Assembly: GCA_024642665.1 (NCBI GenBank)
Contig: JAHEAR010000028.1
Location: 10,994-44,998, forward strand
DNA from: Bacteroidota bacterium
Lineage (GTDB): Bacteria; Bacteroidota; Bacteroidia; Chitinophagales; Saprospiraceae
Length of the DNA stretch: 34,005 bases
Reading direction: 5' to 3'
Shown here: piece after piece, positions 1-8,021 of the stretch
Layout of the letters: each line of letters starts with the position of its first letter
How positions within the stretch are numbered: position 1 is the first letter of the stretch
Made by a program: the position numbers and the translations under genes
Notes under the pieces: model-generated
What the model was told of the DNA's origin: nothing
The model's input: only the letters and a program-made list of their open reading frames with translations
Database searches by the model: none

Positions 1-99
1 TTATACTTAGTTCGAAAGATAGCAGATTTTGCTTTGGTTTGCTTATCCTGTTACGGCTTGCGTAATCTAAATGCCTGGTTATCTGAAAAATATGGATAG
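1..99 (+). CDS. possible 3' end of a gene entering from the left
   Basis: The first 96 bases read as 32 sense codons in frame 1 followed by TAG at 97-99. The peptide is partly hydrophobic with a basic start and ends in NAWLSEKYG. I do not recognise a family. An open stretch of 32 codons can arise by chance, and the other two plus frames close earlier. The minus strand carries a TATCTTTC box at about 15-22, which could instead be the promoter of a gene lying to the left on the minus strand. Low confidence. Confidence 0.2.
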   Translation, partial: LYLVRKIADFALVCLSCYGLRNLNAWLSEKYG

Positions 100-133
100 T
101 GAAGTGAGTCAGGCTGTTATGCAAACATTATTC

Positions 134-141
134 TAAATTTG
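134..141 (+). promoter_or_regulatory. -7 promoter box of mutS2
   Basis: TAAATTTG matches the Bacteroidota -7 consensus TAnnTTTG. It ends only seven bases before the mutS2 ATG at 149, so transcription would begin at or next to the start codon. No TTTG element is visible at the expected -33 spacing. Confidence 0.45.
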
Positions 142-148
142 TGATCCC

Positions 149-2530
149 ATGTCCCATTTGGTTGAAATATCCACTGCTGCAGAAGAACAAATTGAATTTC
201 ACAAGGTTCGAGAGATTCTTGCTGAGTACGCTCGAGGGAATGCAGGCAGGGTAGCGTGCATGGCGCTTCATCCTATGGCAGCAATCGAGGATATTCAATT
301 TCGCATGGATCAGGTATTTGAGTATTCCGAAATTTCAGCATTATCGAACAGGCCTTTCCTGAGTGTGTATGAAGATTTTTCGGAGACGCTGGATCATCTG
401 CTGGTGGATGGATATGTCCTGCCTCAGGAAGATATTCATGAGATAGGAAGGCAAATGGAACAGGTGCAGTTGATCCACATGTTTTTCTCCAAACCGGATC
501 ACCGGAGAGCATATCCGGCTATTGCTGAATGGACGGAACGCGCCTCGGATCCCACCAAAATGCTAAAGGCCATTCGCACCATCCTGGATGAGAAAGGAGA
601 TGTGCGACCGGATGCTTCACCGGAGTTATTGTCCATTTCGAGAGCAAAGGATGCCGAAGCCGCTAAGCTAAACCGAGAGTTTGTCAGACTCATTTCAAGA
701 TATAAGGGAGAAGGTTATCTCACGGATACTGTTGAGTCCATTCGTTCAGGTCGTCGGGTTTTATGTGTCCATGCAGAATTTAAAAGAAAAATCAAAGGCA
801 TCATCCATGATGAATCTACAACCGGTCGTACTGCCTTTATAGAACCCGAGTTGATCGTAGAAATCAACAACAATATCATTGAATTCGAAGCGGAGTTTAA
901 GAAAGAGGTTTTTAGATTACTCAAAGAATTGTGTGCCCGATTGAGGCCGCACAAAGAAGAGATAGAAGACATCAATCGACTCATCCATCACTGGGATTTG
1001 ATTCAGTGTCTTTCCATGCTTGGTATGAGCTATCGCGGCGAAAGACCAAAGCTCGAAGCTTCTGCCCGTTTGCATCTTGTGCATGCAAGACATCCGCTAC
1101 TTTATTTAAAAAATAAAGAACGGAAAAAAACAGTGGTGCCCTTTGATCTCATCCTCGATCCGCCAAACAGGCTGTTGATTTTAAGTGGCCCAAATGCCGG
1201 AGGAAAATCCATTCTGATGAAAGCCACCGGGCTGATTCAGGTGATGGCGCAATGTGGGATGCTGATTCCTGTTGATGGAAGTACCGTGATAGGGGTTGTC
1301 AAAAAAATCTGCGTGGATATCGGCGATCAGCAATCAATTGAAGAGGATCTTTCTACCTACAGTTCCCGGTTGAAGAACATGAAGGATACGTTAAAGACTG
1401 CTGATGAATCCACCATGATTCTTGTGGATGAGTTTGGTTCCGGAACAGATCCAAAGATTGGAGGTGCTATTGCGGAGGCCATATTGGATGTTCTGGTGAA
1501 GCGAAAGGCATATGGTGTATTAACGACGCATTATCCCAACATTAAGATGTATGCCCACAATACCAAAGGGGTCGTCAATGGAGCCATGTTATTTGATCGT
1601 GAAAAAATTCTTCCCACATACAAACTAAAGATTGGAAAGCCCGGCAGTTCTTTTGCTTTTGAAATAGCAGAACGAACAGGCTTACCACAAGAGGTGATAA
1701 AATACGCGAAGGATAAAGCAGGTAGTCAAACGATAGAACTGGAAGACCTGATTCATGATCTGGATGATAAGACATTGAAACTATCCACGGAGATCAGTAA
1801 ACTGCAGAATAAGCAAAGAGAACTCGATGCCCTCATCGGAAACTATGATCAGTTGCGACTGGATCTGGAGATCAAGCGCAAGAAGTTTAAGATTGATCAG
1901 AAAAAAGCATCGCTCAATGAAGTCTCTCATTACAGTCAGGAGATGAATAAGCTCATCAAGGAGTTGAAAAAGGAAAAAGATGTTGAGCAGGCGAAAACAA
2001 AAATTCAGGAGTTAAAGAAAAAGCAAAGTGAAGTCAGTGAAGAGATTCAGGAAATTGCTGAAGAGCTGGTTGAAAATGTGGATTTCAAAAGAGATTTTCT
2101 TGAGGGAGATCATGTCAAATTGCGATCAACCCAACAATACGGCGTCGTAGAAAGAATCACCAAAAACAGAGCAGTAGTCCTGATCGGCGAACTACAGATG
2201 ACCATGCCTCTGACGGAGCTTATGCCTGCGAATGCCCCTGTAAAAATTAATACACAAAAAAGTCTGACGAAAGATGTTGCCGATTACACTAAGTTTGTCA
2301 ATGAACTTGATATCAGAGGCATGCTCCCTGAAGAAGCATCTCATTATGTGGATCGATTTATTGATGCAGCCTTTATGAGCAATGAAACTATTATCAGAAT
2401 CGTGCATGGAAAGGGGACAGGCACACTCCGTCAGTTAGTCGCCCGTCGCATGAAAAAATATCCATTCAAAGAAGTTTCTCATCCCGAACAAAAGCAGGGT
2501 GGTGATGGGGTGACGATAGGCCATCTTTGA
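149..2530 (+). CDS. mutS2: MutS2 family protein (SMR-domain ATPase)
   Basis: 793 residues, the usual MutS2 length. The family lacks the mismatch-binding domain of MutS. Members act on branched DNA (suppressing recombination) or on collided ribosomes, depending on the organism. Visible in order: a MutS-type core and lever region, Walker A GPNAGGKS (residues 347-354), Walker B ILVDEFGSGTDP with D427/E428, a long charged coiled coil (about 525-650), a short beta-rich segment, and a C-terminal Smr nuclease domain (about 715-793) with LDIRG and HGKGTG (H753). LDIRG is a mild variant of the usual LDLRG. The ATG at 149 is supported by a -7 box just upstream. It is a single-gene unit converging on a minus-strand gene across a repeat-filled spacer. 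Confidence 0.95.
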   Translation: MSHLVEISTAAEEQIEFHKVREILAEYARGNAGRVACMALHPMAAIEDIQFRMDQVFEYSEISALSNRPFLSVYEDFSETLDHLLVDGYVLPQEDIHEIGRQMEQVQLIHMFFSKPDHRRAYPAIAEWTERASDPTKMLKAIRTILDEKGDVRPDASPELLSISRAKDAEAAKLNREFVRLISRYKGEGYLTDTVESIRSGRRVLCVHAEFKRKIKGIIHDESTTGRTAFIEPELIVEINNNIIEFEAEFKKEVFRLLKELCARLRPHKEEIEDINRLIHHWDLIQCLSMLGMSYRGERPKLEASARLHLVHARHPLLYLKNKERKKTVVPFDLILDPPNRLLILSGPNAGGKSILMKATGLIQVMAQCGMLIPVDGSTVIGVVKKICVDIGDQQSIEEDLSTYSSRLKNMKDTLKTADESTMILVDEFGSGTDPKIGGAIAEAILDVLVKRKAYGVLTTHYPNIKMYAHNTKGVVNGAMLFDREKILPTYKLKIGKPGSSFAFEIAERTGLPQEVIKYAKDKAGSQTIELEDLIHDLDDKTLKLSTEISKLQNKQRELDALIGNYDQLRLDLEIKRKKFKIDQKKASLNEVSHYSQEMNKLIKELKKEKDVEQAKTKIQELKKKQSEVSEEIQEIAEELVENVDFKRDFLEGDHVKLRSTQQYGVVERITKNRAVVLIGELQMTMPLTELMPANAPVKINTQKSLTKDVADYTKFVNELDIRGMLPEEASHYVDRFIDAAFMSNETIIRIVHGKGTGTLRQLVARRMKKYPFKEVSHPEQKQGGDGVTIGHL

Positions 2531-2643
2531 AGTGAAAAGTTAAAAACGAAAAGAGAAAATCAGAAATCAGTGTGTGGAGAGAGTTTAGCACAATGCGCCT
2601 TTGGCACATGTTGTTGAGAGGGTTTAGTAAAAGTTTTATTTTT
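2531..2643. other. convergent spacer, weak hairpin
   Basis: Spacer after the mutS2 stop. It opens with an A/G-rich run (gtgaaaagttaaaaacgaaaag). A weak hairpin follows: ATGCGCC (2593-2599), a 3-base loop, and GGCACAT (2603-2609), seven pairs with one mismatch. It may help end mutS2 transcription, but there is no T-tract. I see no gene here. Confidence 0.3.
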
Positions 2644-2744
2644 CGTAATTCGTAATTTATTTTTGCCCCATGCCCCATGCCCCATGCCCCATGCCCCATG
2701 CCCCATGCCCCATGCTCCATGCTCCATGCCCTCTGCCCCATGCC
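2644..2744 (-). repeat. composite intergenic element, copy 1: heptamer array plus TTACGAATTACGAAA
   Basis: On the plus strand this is TTCGTAATTCGTAATTT, a short T-rich linker, then a tandem heptamer array. The units are seven perfect GCCCCAT (2665-2713), two GCTCCAT (2714-2727), GCCCTCT (2728-2734), GCCCCAT (2735-2741) and a partial GCC. Read on the minus strand, the array begins directly at the TAG stop of the small membrane protein (stop at 2744-2746) and ends in the AT-rich core. A second copy with the same order and orientation lies at 4314-4366. The period of seven is not a multiple of three, and the array has no stop codon in any minus-strand frame. It is not a recognisable gene or IS. 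Confidence 0.85.
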
Positions 2745-3040
2745 TAAACCAGCCACTCCAAATGCCCATCATATAAATAATAAAAAACAGCCCCAATCAC
2801 AATTGGTGTAATTATCGATACAAGCATCAGCCCATAATACCAACCCGGAATCCTTGAGGGCTCAATGAAATCTGAGATGGTGGCAAGAATGAGAATAATT
2901 AAAATCACACCGGGAATAATCAGTGTGAAATATGATGCGACATATTCATTCCATAACCAAAGGCCGGTATAAGTTACCGCCTGCACGAGAAGAGCAATAG
3001 CCAGATTGGTTCGAATATCTTTTGCCTCTGATTTTTTCAT
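2744..3040 (-). CDS. small membrane protein, unknown function
   Basis: 98 residues from the ATG at 3040. The frame stays open upstream to 3124, but that extension would overlap the divergent gene's start region and is basic and unlike the rest. The protein starts MKKSEAKDIRTN. It then has a hydrophobic segment (about 10-30), a second (about 36-56), a short polar stretch with SRIPGWYYG, and a third hydrophobic segment near the C-terminus ending DGHLEWLV. It is probably a three-helix inner membrane protein. I do not recognise the family. It is transcribed divergently from the secreted gene at 3103, with 62 bases between the starts. Its stop codon touches the heptamer array. Confidence 0.6.
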   Translation of the reverse strand: MKKSEAKDIRTNLAIALLVQAVTYTGLWLWNEYVASYFTLIIPGVILIILILATISDFIEPSRIPGWYYGLMLVSIITPIVIGAVFYYLYDGHLEWLV

Positions 3041-3090
3041 TCTTTGCCGGAACTTTTTACGCTCACAATATATTGAAGCTAATGATAGTT

Positions 3091-3098
3091 TATCTTTC
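3091..3098 (+). promoter_or_regulatory. -7-like box next to the 3103 start
   Basis: TATCTTTC resembles the Bacteroidota -7 box with a final C for G, and is followed by four bases and the ATG at 3103. The same spacing occurs at smc and gpsA. No clear -33 TTTG at 19-base spacing. Confidence 0.35.
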
Positions 3099-3102
3099 CG
3101 GT

Positions 3103-3615
3103 ATGAAAGCATTGATAAAAACAAGCTTGTTTCTTACTTTTCTCTTTCTGGGCGGGATTTCTTTTGCCCAGACACCGGCCGAATTTGAAGCAAACTATGC
3201 CAAACGAATAAAACTGGAAATGATCAACGGGGTCTATATCCCTTCGGATCTGGAGGACGCCTTCAGCGAACTCAGTCGATTGTCCAGTACGGAAGGACTG
3301 GCCACTTTCAAAGCTTCTCCGGAAGATTCCATCCGAAGAAAACTTCACTTCGGCCTGGGCAGATGGATCTTAATTAATTGGGGGCTGGAAGATGGCAGCC
3401 GGATTTCAGCTTATATGAAAAACAAAGGCGTTACGGTACCTGATGATATGGTGGAAGTGATTATTCTGACATGGCATCGACACCTGAATGATCGGCCTTT
3501 AAGAATTCAGGAAGAAGTAGCGATCATCGACAAACGCCTTGAACAGGAACAAGCTAAGCGGGATTCGTTGAAAGAGATCATCATCTTAGAGACGCGACCG
3601 CACAAAGAGGACTGA
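3103..3615 (+). CDS. secreted DUF6794-like protein
   Basis: 170 residues from the ATG at 3103, chosen because it gives a clean signal peptide (MKALIKTSLFLTFLFLGGISFA, cleaved before QTP). In-frame upstream codons reach 3022 but add no signal-like sequence. The mature part contains IPSDLEDAFSELSRL, then LHFGLGRWILINWGLEDGS and a block with DDMVEVIILTWHRHLN. This order resembles the DUF6794 family of short Bacteroidota proteins (from memory). The tail (about 140-170) is a charged helix. The protein is probably periplasmic. Function unknown. It converges on the RNase H-like gene with 32 bases between. Confidence 0.7.
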   Translation: MKALIKTSLFLTFLFLGGISFAQTPAEFEANYAKRIKLEMINGVYIPSDLEDAFSELSRLSSTEGLATFKASPEDSIRRKLHFGLGRWILINWGLEDGSRISAYMKNKGVTVPDDMVEVIILTWHRHLNDRPLRIQEEVAIIDKRLEQEQAKRDSLKEIIILETRPHKED

Positions 3616-3647
3616 CGTGCATATCGATTTATTTGGCTGTTCTTAGA

Positions 3648-4118
3648 TCAGACCACTTTATCTGCGCACGAAGAACTGGCAAAGGCATCAGGCTTTGCTT
3701 TGAAGACAAATCCCATACCCAGGATATACCCCATGGCTTCACGCAATGCTTCGTTTGATTTGAAATGAGGATCCGTATTGATGTCTGCATGCACCTCCAG
3801 GCCGATATCATATCGATCCAAGGTCTCACAAAGTTTGTAAGCGATATCCACCGATTTAGAAACTTCTGAGATCATTCGCTCGCGAAGGCTCATCAGACGC
3901 TCTATTTTTTCATTATGGATAAACATAAACCCACCTTTCTTTTCTCTTAGAAAAACGATCACGGTGGCAAATTCAATCACCGTTCCTCTAACCTGTGAAT
4001 CTGTACCGATGCAGACCTTGAGTTTATAGCCGGCAGCCATTTCTGTTTCAACCGTTTGCTTGACAGCACCCAGGATATCTCCTTTGATTTGCTCGCCATT
4101 AAGTCTTCTCCAGCCCAT
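3648..4118 (-). CDS. RNase H-like protein, YkuK/DUF458 family
   Basis: 156 residues, the usual length. Family features visible are IGTDSQ near residue 38 (first acidic residue of an RNase H-like fold), a central HNEKIERLMSLRERMISE segment, VHADINTDPHFKSNEALREA (second acidic cluster) and a C-terminal block with FKAKPDAFASSSCADK. The family (PF04308) is assigned to the RNase H-like superfamily by structure prediction, and its substrate is not firmly known. It lies downstream of smc on the same strand but 248 bases away, across a repeat-rich spacer, so co-transcription is uncertain. Confidence 0.8.
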   Translation of the reverse strand: MGWRRLNGEQIKGDILGAVKQTVETEMAAGYKLKVCIGTDSQVRGTVIEFATVIVFLREKKGGFMFIHNEKIERLMSLRERMISEVSKSVDIAYKLCETLDRYDIGLEVHADINTDPHFKSNEALREAMGYILGMGFVFKAKPDAFASSSCADKVV

Positions 4119-4186
4119 AATGATGGTATTTATCCATGTAAGTTATAAAAATAAATGTATAAATCACTGAGGATGTAGATATGGAA

Positions 4187-4218
4187 GAAAAGGCGGAAAA
4201 GGCGGAAGGGCGGAAAGG
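4187..4218. repeat. short GGCGGAAA-type tandem repeat
   Basis: Three to four irregular units of 8-9 bases (GGCGGAAAA, GGCGGAAG, GGCGGAAA) after a purine-rich lead-in. It lies in the smc to RNase H-like spacer, outside any convincing gene. Confidence 0.6.
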
Positions 4219-4313
4219 CATGGAGCGATGAGCAAATGGCCTGAGACTGGATGCAGAAGCAATCTCCCGGAGTCGGGTAAGTAACCTGAATTTTACAACA
4301 CAGAGAACAGCCC

Positions 4314-4366
4314 TTTCGTAATTCGTAATTTTTATTTTGCTCTGCGCTCTGCGCCCTACGCTTCTA
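4314..4366 (-). repeat. composite intergenic element, copy 2
   Basis: Same architecture as 2644-2744. On the plus strand TTTCGTAATTCGTAATTT and a T-rich linker are followed by heptamers GCTCTGC (4339-4345), GCTCTGC (4346-4352), GCCCTAC (4353-4359) and GCTTCTA (4360-4366). On the minus strand the array starts at the base after the smc TAG stop (4367-4369). The heptamer sequence differs from copy 1, but the period, the C/T-rich units, the flanking core and the position against a stop codon are the same. Confidence 0.75.
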
Positions 4367-7300
4367 CTAGTTTTGCATCGCGAGAATATCCTTATCCTCA
4401 AACTCTCTGAAATCAACCTGGCTTAATCCGGAGACCCCTTGCTCCTCCATATACACGCCATAGATCGTATCCACAGCAGACATCGTGGTCTTATTGTGTG
4501 TCACGATGATAAACTGTGATTGGGAAGAAAACTTCTTAATGATCTTATTGAATTTCTGAATATTGGCATCATCCAGTGGAGCATCTACCTCATCAAAAAC
4601 ACAAAAAGGTGCCGGCTTCATCAGATAGAGTGCAAAGAGAAGAGCGATGGCCGTCAGTGTCTTCTCACCCCCGGAAAGTTGTGACAAAGACTTTGGACGC
4701 TTACCCTTTGGTTTGGCGATGATATCAATATTGGAGTCGAGTGGAGCTTCCGGATTGAGCAGGATCAGATCGCAGGTATCATCATCCGTAAACAAACTGC
4801 GGAATACTTCGACAAAGTTTTCACGCACCTTATCGAAAGATTCGAGAAACTGACTGGTCGCCGTTTCCTCGATTTCTGTAATCGTTTCGAGTAATGAATC
4901 TTTAGCACTTAAAATATCCTGTCGCTGGCTATTGATATTATCAAATCGGATTTTTATTTCTTCATAAGCTTCAATGGCCATTGGATTGATTTCACCATAA
5001 TTTTCCAATCGCTTGCGCAGACGAATAACTTTTTCCTCCAGTTCTTCTAACGGAAGTTCTTCATTCAGATGCTCTTCCGTAATTTCTTCCAGACGCACGC
5101 CAAACTCGACTTCCATTCGTTCTGAAATAGCGATGAGTCGGAATTTCAATTGATTGTGATTATCCTTTAATTCATTGATTTGAATCTGAAGATTGGTGCG
5201 CTTTTTTTCTTCTTGCTTAATTTTTTCATCAGCCTGAGCGATTTCATTGCGCTGTTGATAGTAGCCCTGTTCAACTTCCGTCAGGTGCACTTCCTTAGAT
5301 TTCTTTTCCTGATATTGCTGTTGCAATGAATCGGACATTACACCAACTTTTTCAGACATACTTTCCAATTCAACAGACTCATTTTCAATCTGAAGCTTGT
5401 TCTGCTCTTTGGTCTGACTGATTTGTTCGTTTTGATCCGTATTGTATTTCAATTCTCTGCCGAAACTTTCCAGCTTGTTGGCAATATGAATTTCTTCCAG
5501 TTTGAGTTCATTAGCAGCTGCCTCCGCTTCATTCAGTTGTGCTTGAATCAGCTTGTACTTCTCTTCGGTTTGATCTTTGGTATCCGCGTAATCCTTGAAC
5601 TTTAATCGCTTGTCTTCCAGCTCAGCAGAGATCGACTGTACTTTTACCTCGATTTCATTCAGCGTCTCATGATTTTTAATGGTTCGCTGTTTACTTTCTT
5701 CAGATCGTTCCGTAATATGCTGCAGTCTGGAATTAAGTTCTGCCCAGGATTGCATTAGATCAACAGACTGCTTACGCAGCGTTTGTAACTGATCACTGAT
5801 ATCGACGCCTTGCAGATTGGCCAGTTGTGACTGCGAGAATTGCACTTTTGACTGGATCTCATTCCAGGTCTGGCGCATAGCAACAATCTCTTTTTCAAGA
5901 TGCTCCAGATGTTTTTTGCGCCCTAATTTTTTACCTTCAAAGAGTCCGACACTTCCTCCGGTTAATTGGCCGGCACGACGAATCATCTGTGCATCTTTAT
6001 CAATGATGGTAAGCGTATTAATATCGACGGATCCATCGCGCTGGTCGAGCGGTGAACCATCACTGACATAGACATTATACAGCAGTCGCCTGACAAGATT
6101 TTCATATCCCGGTTCGATCTGGAGATTTTCCAGCAAAGGGGAGAGCCCGTTGTGGGCGTTCGTTTGGAGACTATGATCAAATTCGGAGAGAATGAAAAAA
6201 TTAGCTCTTCCTTTTTGAGCAAAGCTTAACAACTTGACAGCACGAGAAGCTTCATCCCATGATTTGACCACATAATAATTTAAATAGGGCTCAAGGATTT
6301 GTTCTACAATGACTCGGTGTTTCTGATCACAATAGATCACATCCGTCAGTAGCGGGGCAGATACATTCCAATCCTGGGTTTTGTTTAGAAACTTAATGGA
6401 TTCGGGAAAGCCTTCCAGATTAGAGATCATATCTTTCAGCAATTCCGCCTCATGGGTTCGAGCATCTAGTTTGCGTTGCGTTTGTCGCAGCTCATCCAAT
6501 TCACTGGCGAGATTGATTTCCAATTCCCGAATGGTGCGTAGTCGTTTGAGTTCCTGTTCTTCTAAGGCAGCCAGTTCGTTTGCCGCATTTTCTTTTCGTT
6601 CCCACTCATCCTTGAGGGAAATTTGAAGTCTTGAAGCTTCTTCCTCAAGTCTTTCGGCTTCATTTGAAATGATTTTATTTTCATTGCGGATGATGTCGGC
6701 ATTATTGAGGAGTACGGCAATGTTTTTCTCCAGATTAAACACATCTTTTTCAAACTGCTGATGCTGCTGGTTGGCCAAATCTCTGTTTTCAACCATTTCC
6801 CGATAGCGGGCACTGATTTCATCTCGTTTGGTCTGTGCTTCTGTCAGACGCGTTCTGTGGGATTGAAGGATAAGATCCTGCTCGCTGTACTGTATCTGAA
6901 CTTTGGCGATTTCTTCCTGGAATCTCGTGATGCGTTCATCTGCCTTTGCAATCTGTGTTTCAAGATTTTGTTTGTTTTGCCGGATAAAGGCAATTTTTTG
7001 CTCGGCCAGATTTTTTTCATTTTCAGTCGTGCGAATCTGAGAGACTAATTCATTCAGATCTTTTTGGAAAGCACTGACGGACATCTCATCCCCGAGGTGA
7101 TCTTTTTTTAATTTTTCAAGATCGGCATGCATCATTGTTAACTCAGCATCCAATCCGGAATAAATATCTGTTTGCTCTTGTATTTGCTTTTCGGATTGCG
7201 CAAACTGCTCTCTTAATTCAACATTATTTCGAGCACCCAGCGTAAGACTGAGTTCTTTGTATCTCTTTTTTAGGTCGAAGAATTTTTCGGTTCGCTTGGC

Positions 7301-7924
7301 TTGTTTTCCCAGTGTATCCAGATTCGATTCAATCTCTTTCAGGATGTCCTCGATACGCGTAAGATCTTCTGTCGTAGCTTTTAACTTAAGCATGGTCTCA
7401 TGCTTACGCTTCTTATATTTTGAAACGCCGGCAGCTTGTTCAAACATTTTTCGTCGGGCGTTATCCTTGTCATAAAGGATGTCATCGACCATGCCCAACG
7501 CTATAATTGCATACGAATTGGAGCCAATACCGGTATCGATCAGCAGTGACTGAATGTCTTTTAAACGACAGGATACACCATTCAGTTTGTATTCACTCTC
7601 TCCGCTTCGGTACAGGTGTCTGGAGATCATGACTTCATGATATTCCGAAGGGAGTACACCAAGATTATTATCAAAAGTGATAGCCACCTGAGCTACGGGG
7701 GAGGGCTTTCTTTTCTTTGTCCCGTTAAAAATGACATCACCCATAGATTCCAGGCGAAGTTCCTTTCCTTTTTGCTCACCCAGCACCCACCGGATAGCAT
7801 CAACTACATTGGATTTTCCGGCGCCATTGGGGCCTACAATGCCTATAACGTCCTCTTCAAAATAGAGGCGGGTATCGTTGGCAAAGCTTTTAAATCCCTT
7901 TATTTCAAGACTCTTCAATCGCAT
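4367..7924 (-). CDS. smc: chromosome partition protein SMC
   Basis: 1185 residues from the ATG at 7924 (MRLKSLEIKGFKSFA, the family-typical start; a further in-frame ATG lies six codons upstream). SMC is the ATPase of bacterial condensin, which works with ScpA and ScpB to organise and segregate chromosomes. Visible: Walker A GPNGAGKS (31-38), a first coiled coil (about 165-500), a hinge (about 510-660) with the GQLTGGSVGL block, a second coiled coil (about 665-1000), the ABC signature LSGGE (1083-1087) and Walker B VFDEVDAPLD (D1111, E1112). All ATPase motifs are intact. No scpA or scpB lies nearby. A TATCTTTG box sits four bases before the start. Confidence 0.97.
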   Translation of the reverse strand: MRLKSLEIKGFKSFANDTRLYFEEDVIGIVGPNGAGKSNVVDAIRWVLGEQKGKELRLESMGDVIFNGTKKRKPSPVAQVAITFDNNLGVLPSEYHEVMISRHLYRSGESEYKLNGVSCRLKDIQSLLIDTGIGSNSYAIIALGMVDDILYDKDNARRKMFEQAAGVSKYKKRKHETMLKLKATTEDLTRIEDILKEIESNLDTLGKQAKRTEKFFDLKKRYKELSLTLGARNNVELREQFAQSEKQIQEQTDIYSGLDAELTMMHADLEKLKKDHLGDEMSVSAFQKDLNELVSQIRTTENEKNLAEQKIAFIRQNKQNLETQIAKADERITRFQEEIAKVQIQYSEQDLILQSHRTRLTEAQTKRDEISARYREMVENRDLANQQHQQFEKDVFNLEKNIAVLLNNADIIRNENKIISNEAERLEEEASRLQISLKDEWERKENAANELAALEEQELKRLRTIRELEINLASELDELRQTQRKLDARTHEAELLKDMISNLEGFPESIKFLNKTQDWNVSAPLLTDVIYCDQKHRVIVEQILEPYLNYYVVKSWDEASRAVKLLSFAQKGRANFFILSEFDHSLQTNAHNGLSPLLENLQIEPGYENLVRRLLYNVYVSDGSPLDQRDGSVDINTLTIIDKDAQMIRRAGQLTGGSVGLFEGKKLGRKKHLEHLEKEIVAMRQTWNEIQSKVQFSQSQLANLQGVDISDQLQTLRKQSVDLMQSWAELNSRLQHITERSEESKQRTIKNHETLNEIEVKVQSISAELEDKRLKFKDYADTKDQTEEKYKLIQAQLNEAEAAANELKLEEIHIANKLESFGRELKYNTDQNEQISQTKEQNKLQIENESVELESMSEKVGVMSDSLQQQYQEKKSKEVHLTEVEQGYYQQRNEIAQADEKIKQEEKKRTNLQIQINELKDNHNQLKFRLIAISERMEVEFGVRLEEITEEHLNEELPLEELEEKVIRLRKRLENYGEINPMAIEAYEEIKIRFDNINSQRQDILSAKDSLLETITEIEETATSQFLESFDKVRENFVEVFRSLFTDDDTCDLILLNPEAPLDSNIDIIAKPKGKRPKSLSQLSGGEKTLTAIALLFALYLMKPAPFCVFDEVDAPLDDANIQKFNKIIKKFSSQSQFIIVTHNKTTMSAVDTIYGVYMEEQGVSGLSQVDFREFEDKDILAMQN

Positions 7925-7928
7925 TGGC

Positions 7929-7936
7929 CAAAGATA
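7929..7936 (-). promoter_or_regulatory. -7 promoter box of smc
   Basis: TATCTTTG on the minus strand matches TAnnTTTG exactly, followed by GCCA and the smc ATG. This supports the 7924 start and suggests a very short or absent 5' leader. No -33 TTTG at 19-base spacing. Confidence 0.45.
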
Positions 7937-7962
7937 TGACAATCATCTATAAGATTTTTTGC

Positions 7963-7985
7963 TATGTGACGGAGGGGATCACATA
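7963..7985. terminator. hairpin between yhhQ and smc
   Basis: TATGTGA (7963-7969) and TCACATA (7979-7985) pair perfectly over a nine-base loop. It lies between the yhhQ stop and the smc start. No clear T-tract follows on either strand, so it may be a weak terminator or an mRNA-end stabiliser. Confidence 0.35.
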
Positions 7986-8021
7986 TAACTTACTGATATT
8001 CATTCCACCTTGTAAGGCAAA

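Noticed and set aside
1575-1775. Antisense frames inside mutS2, smc, topA and other genes
   Set aside because: They are shadows of strongly conserved genes in the opposite strand, lack independent promoters, and have no domain signal.
2560-2796. Minus-strand open frames through the heptamer array encoding a Met-Gly-His-Gly-Ala-Trp repeat peptide
   Set aside because: The frames are open only because the heptamer has no stop in any frame. The sequence is low complexity and the real gene here ends at the TAG at 2744.
4099-4416. 105-codon minus-strand frame in the repeat-rich spacer after smc
   Set aside because: It crosses the smc stop and the heptamer array in another frame and has a compositionally odd product with no recognisable domain. 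The repeats explain the openness.
7963-7985. The hairpin between yhhQ and smc as a riboswitch or attachment site
   Set aside because: It is only a simple seven-base stem, has no conserved riboswitch sequence, and there are no mobile genes nearby.
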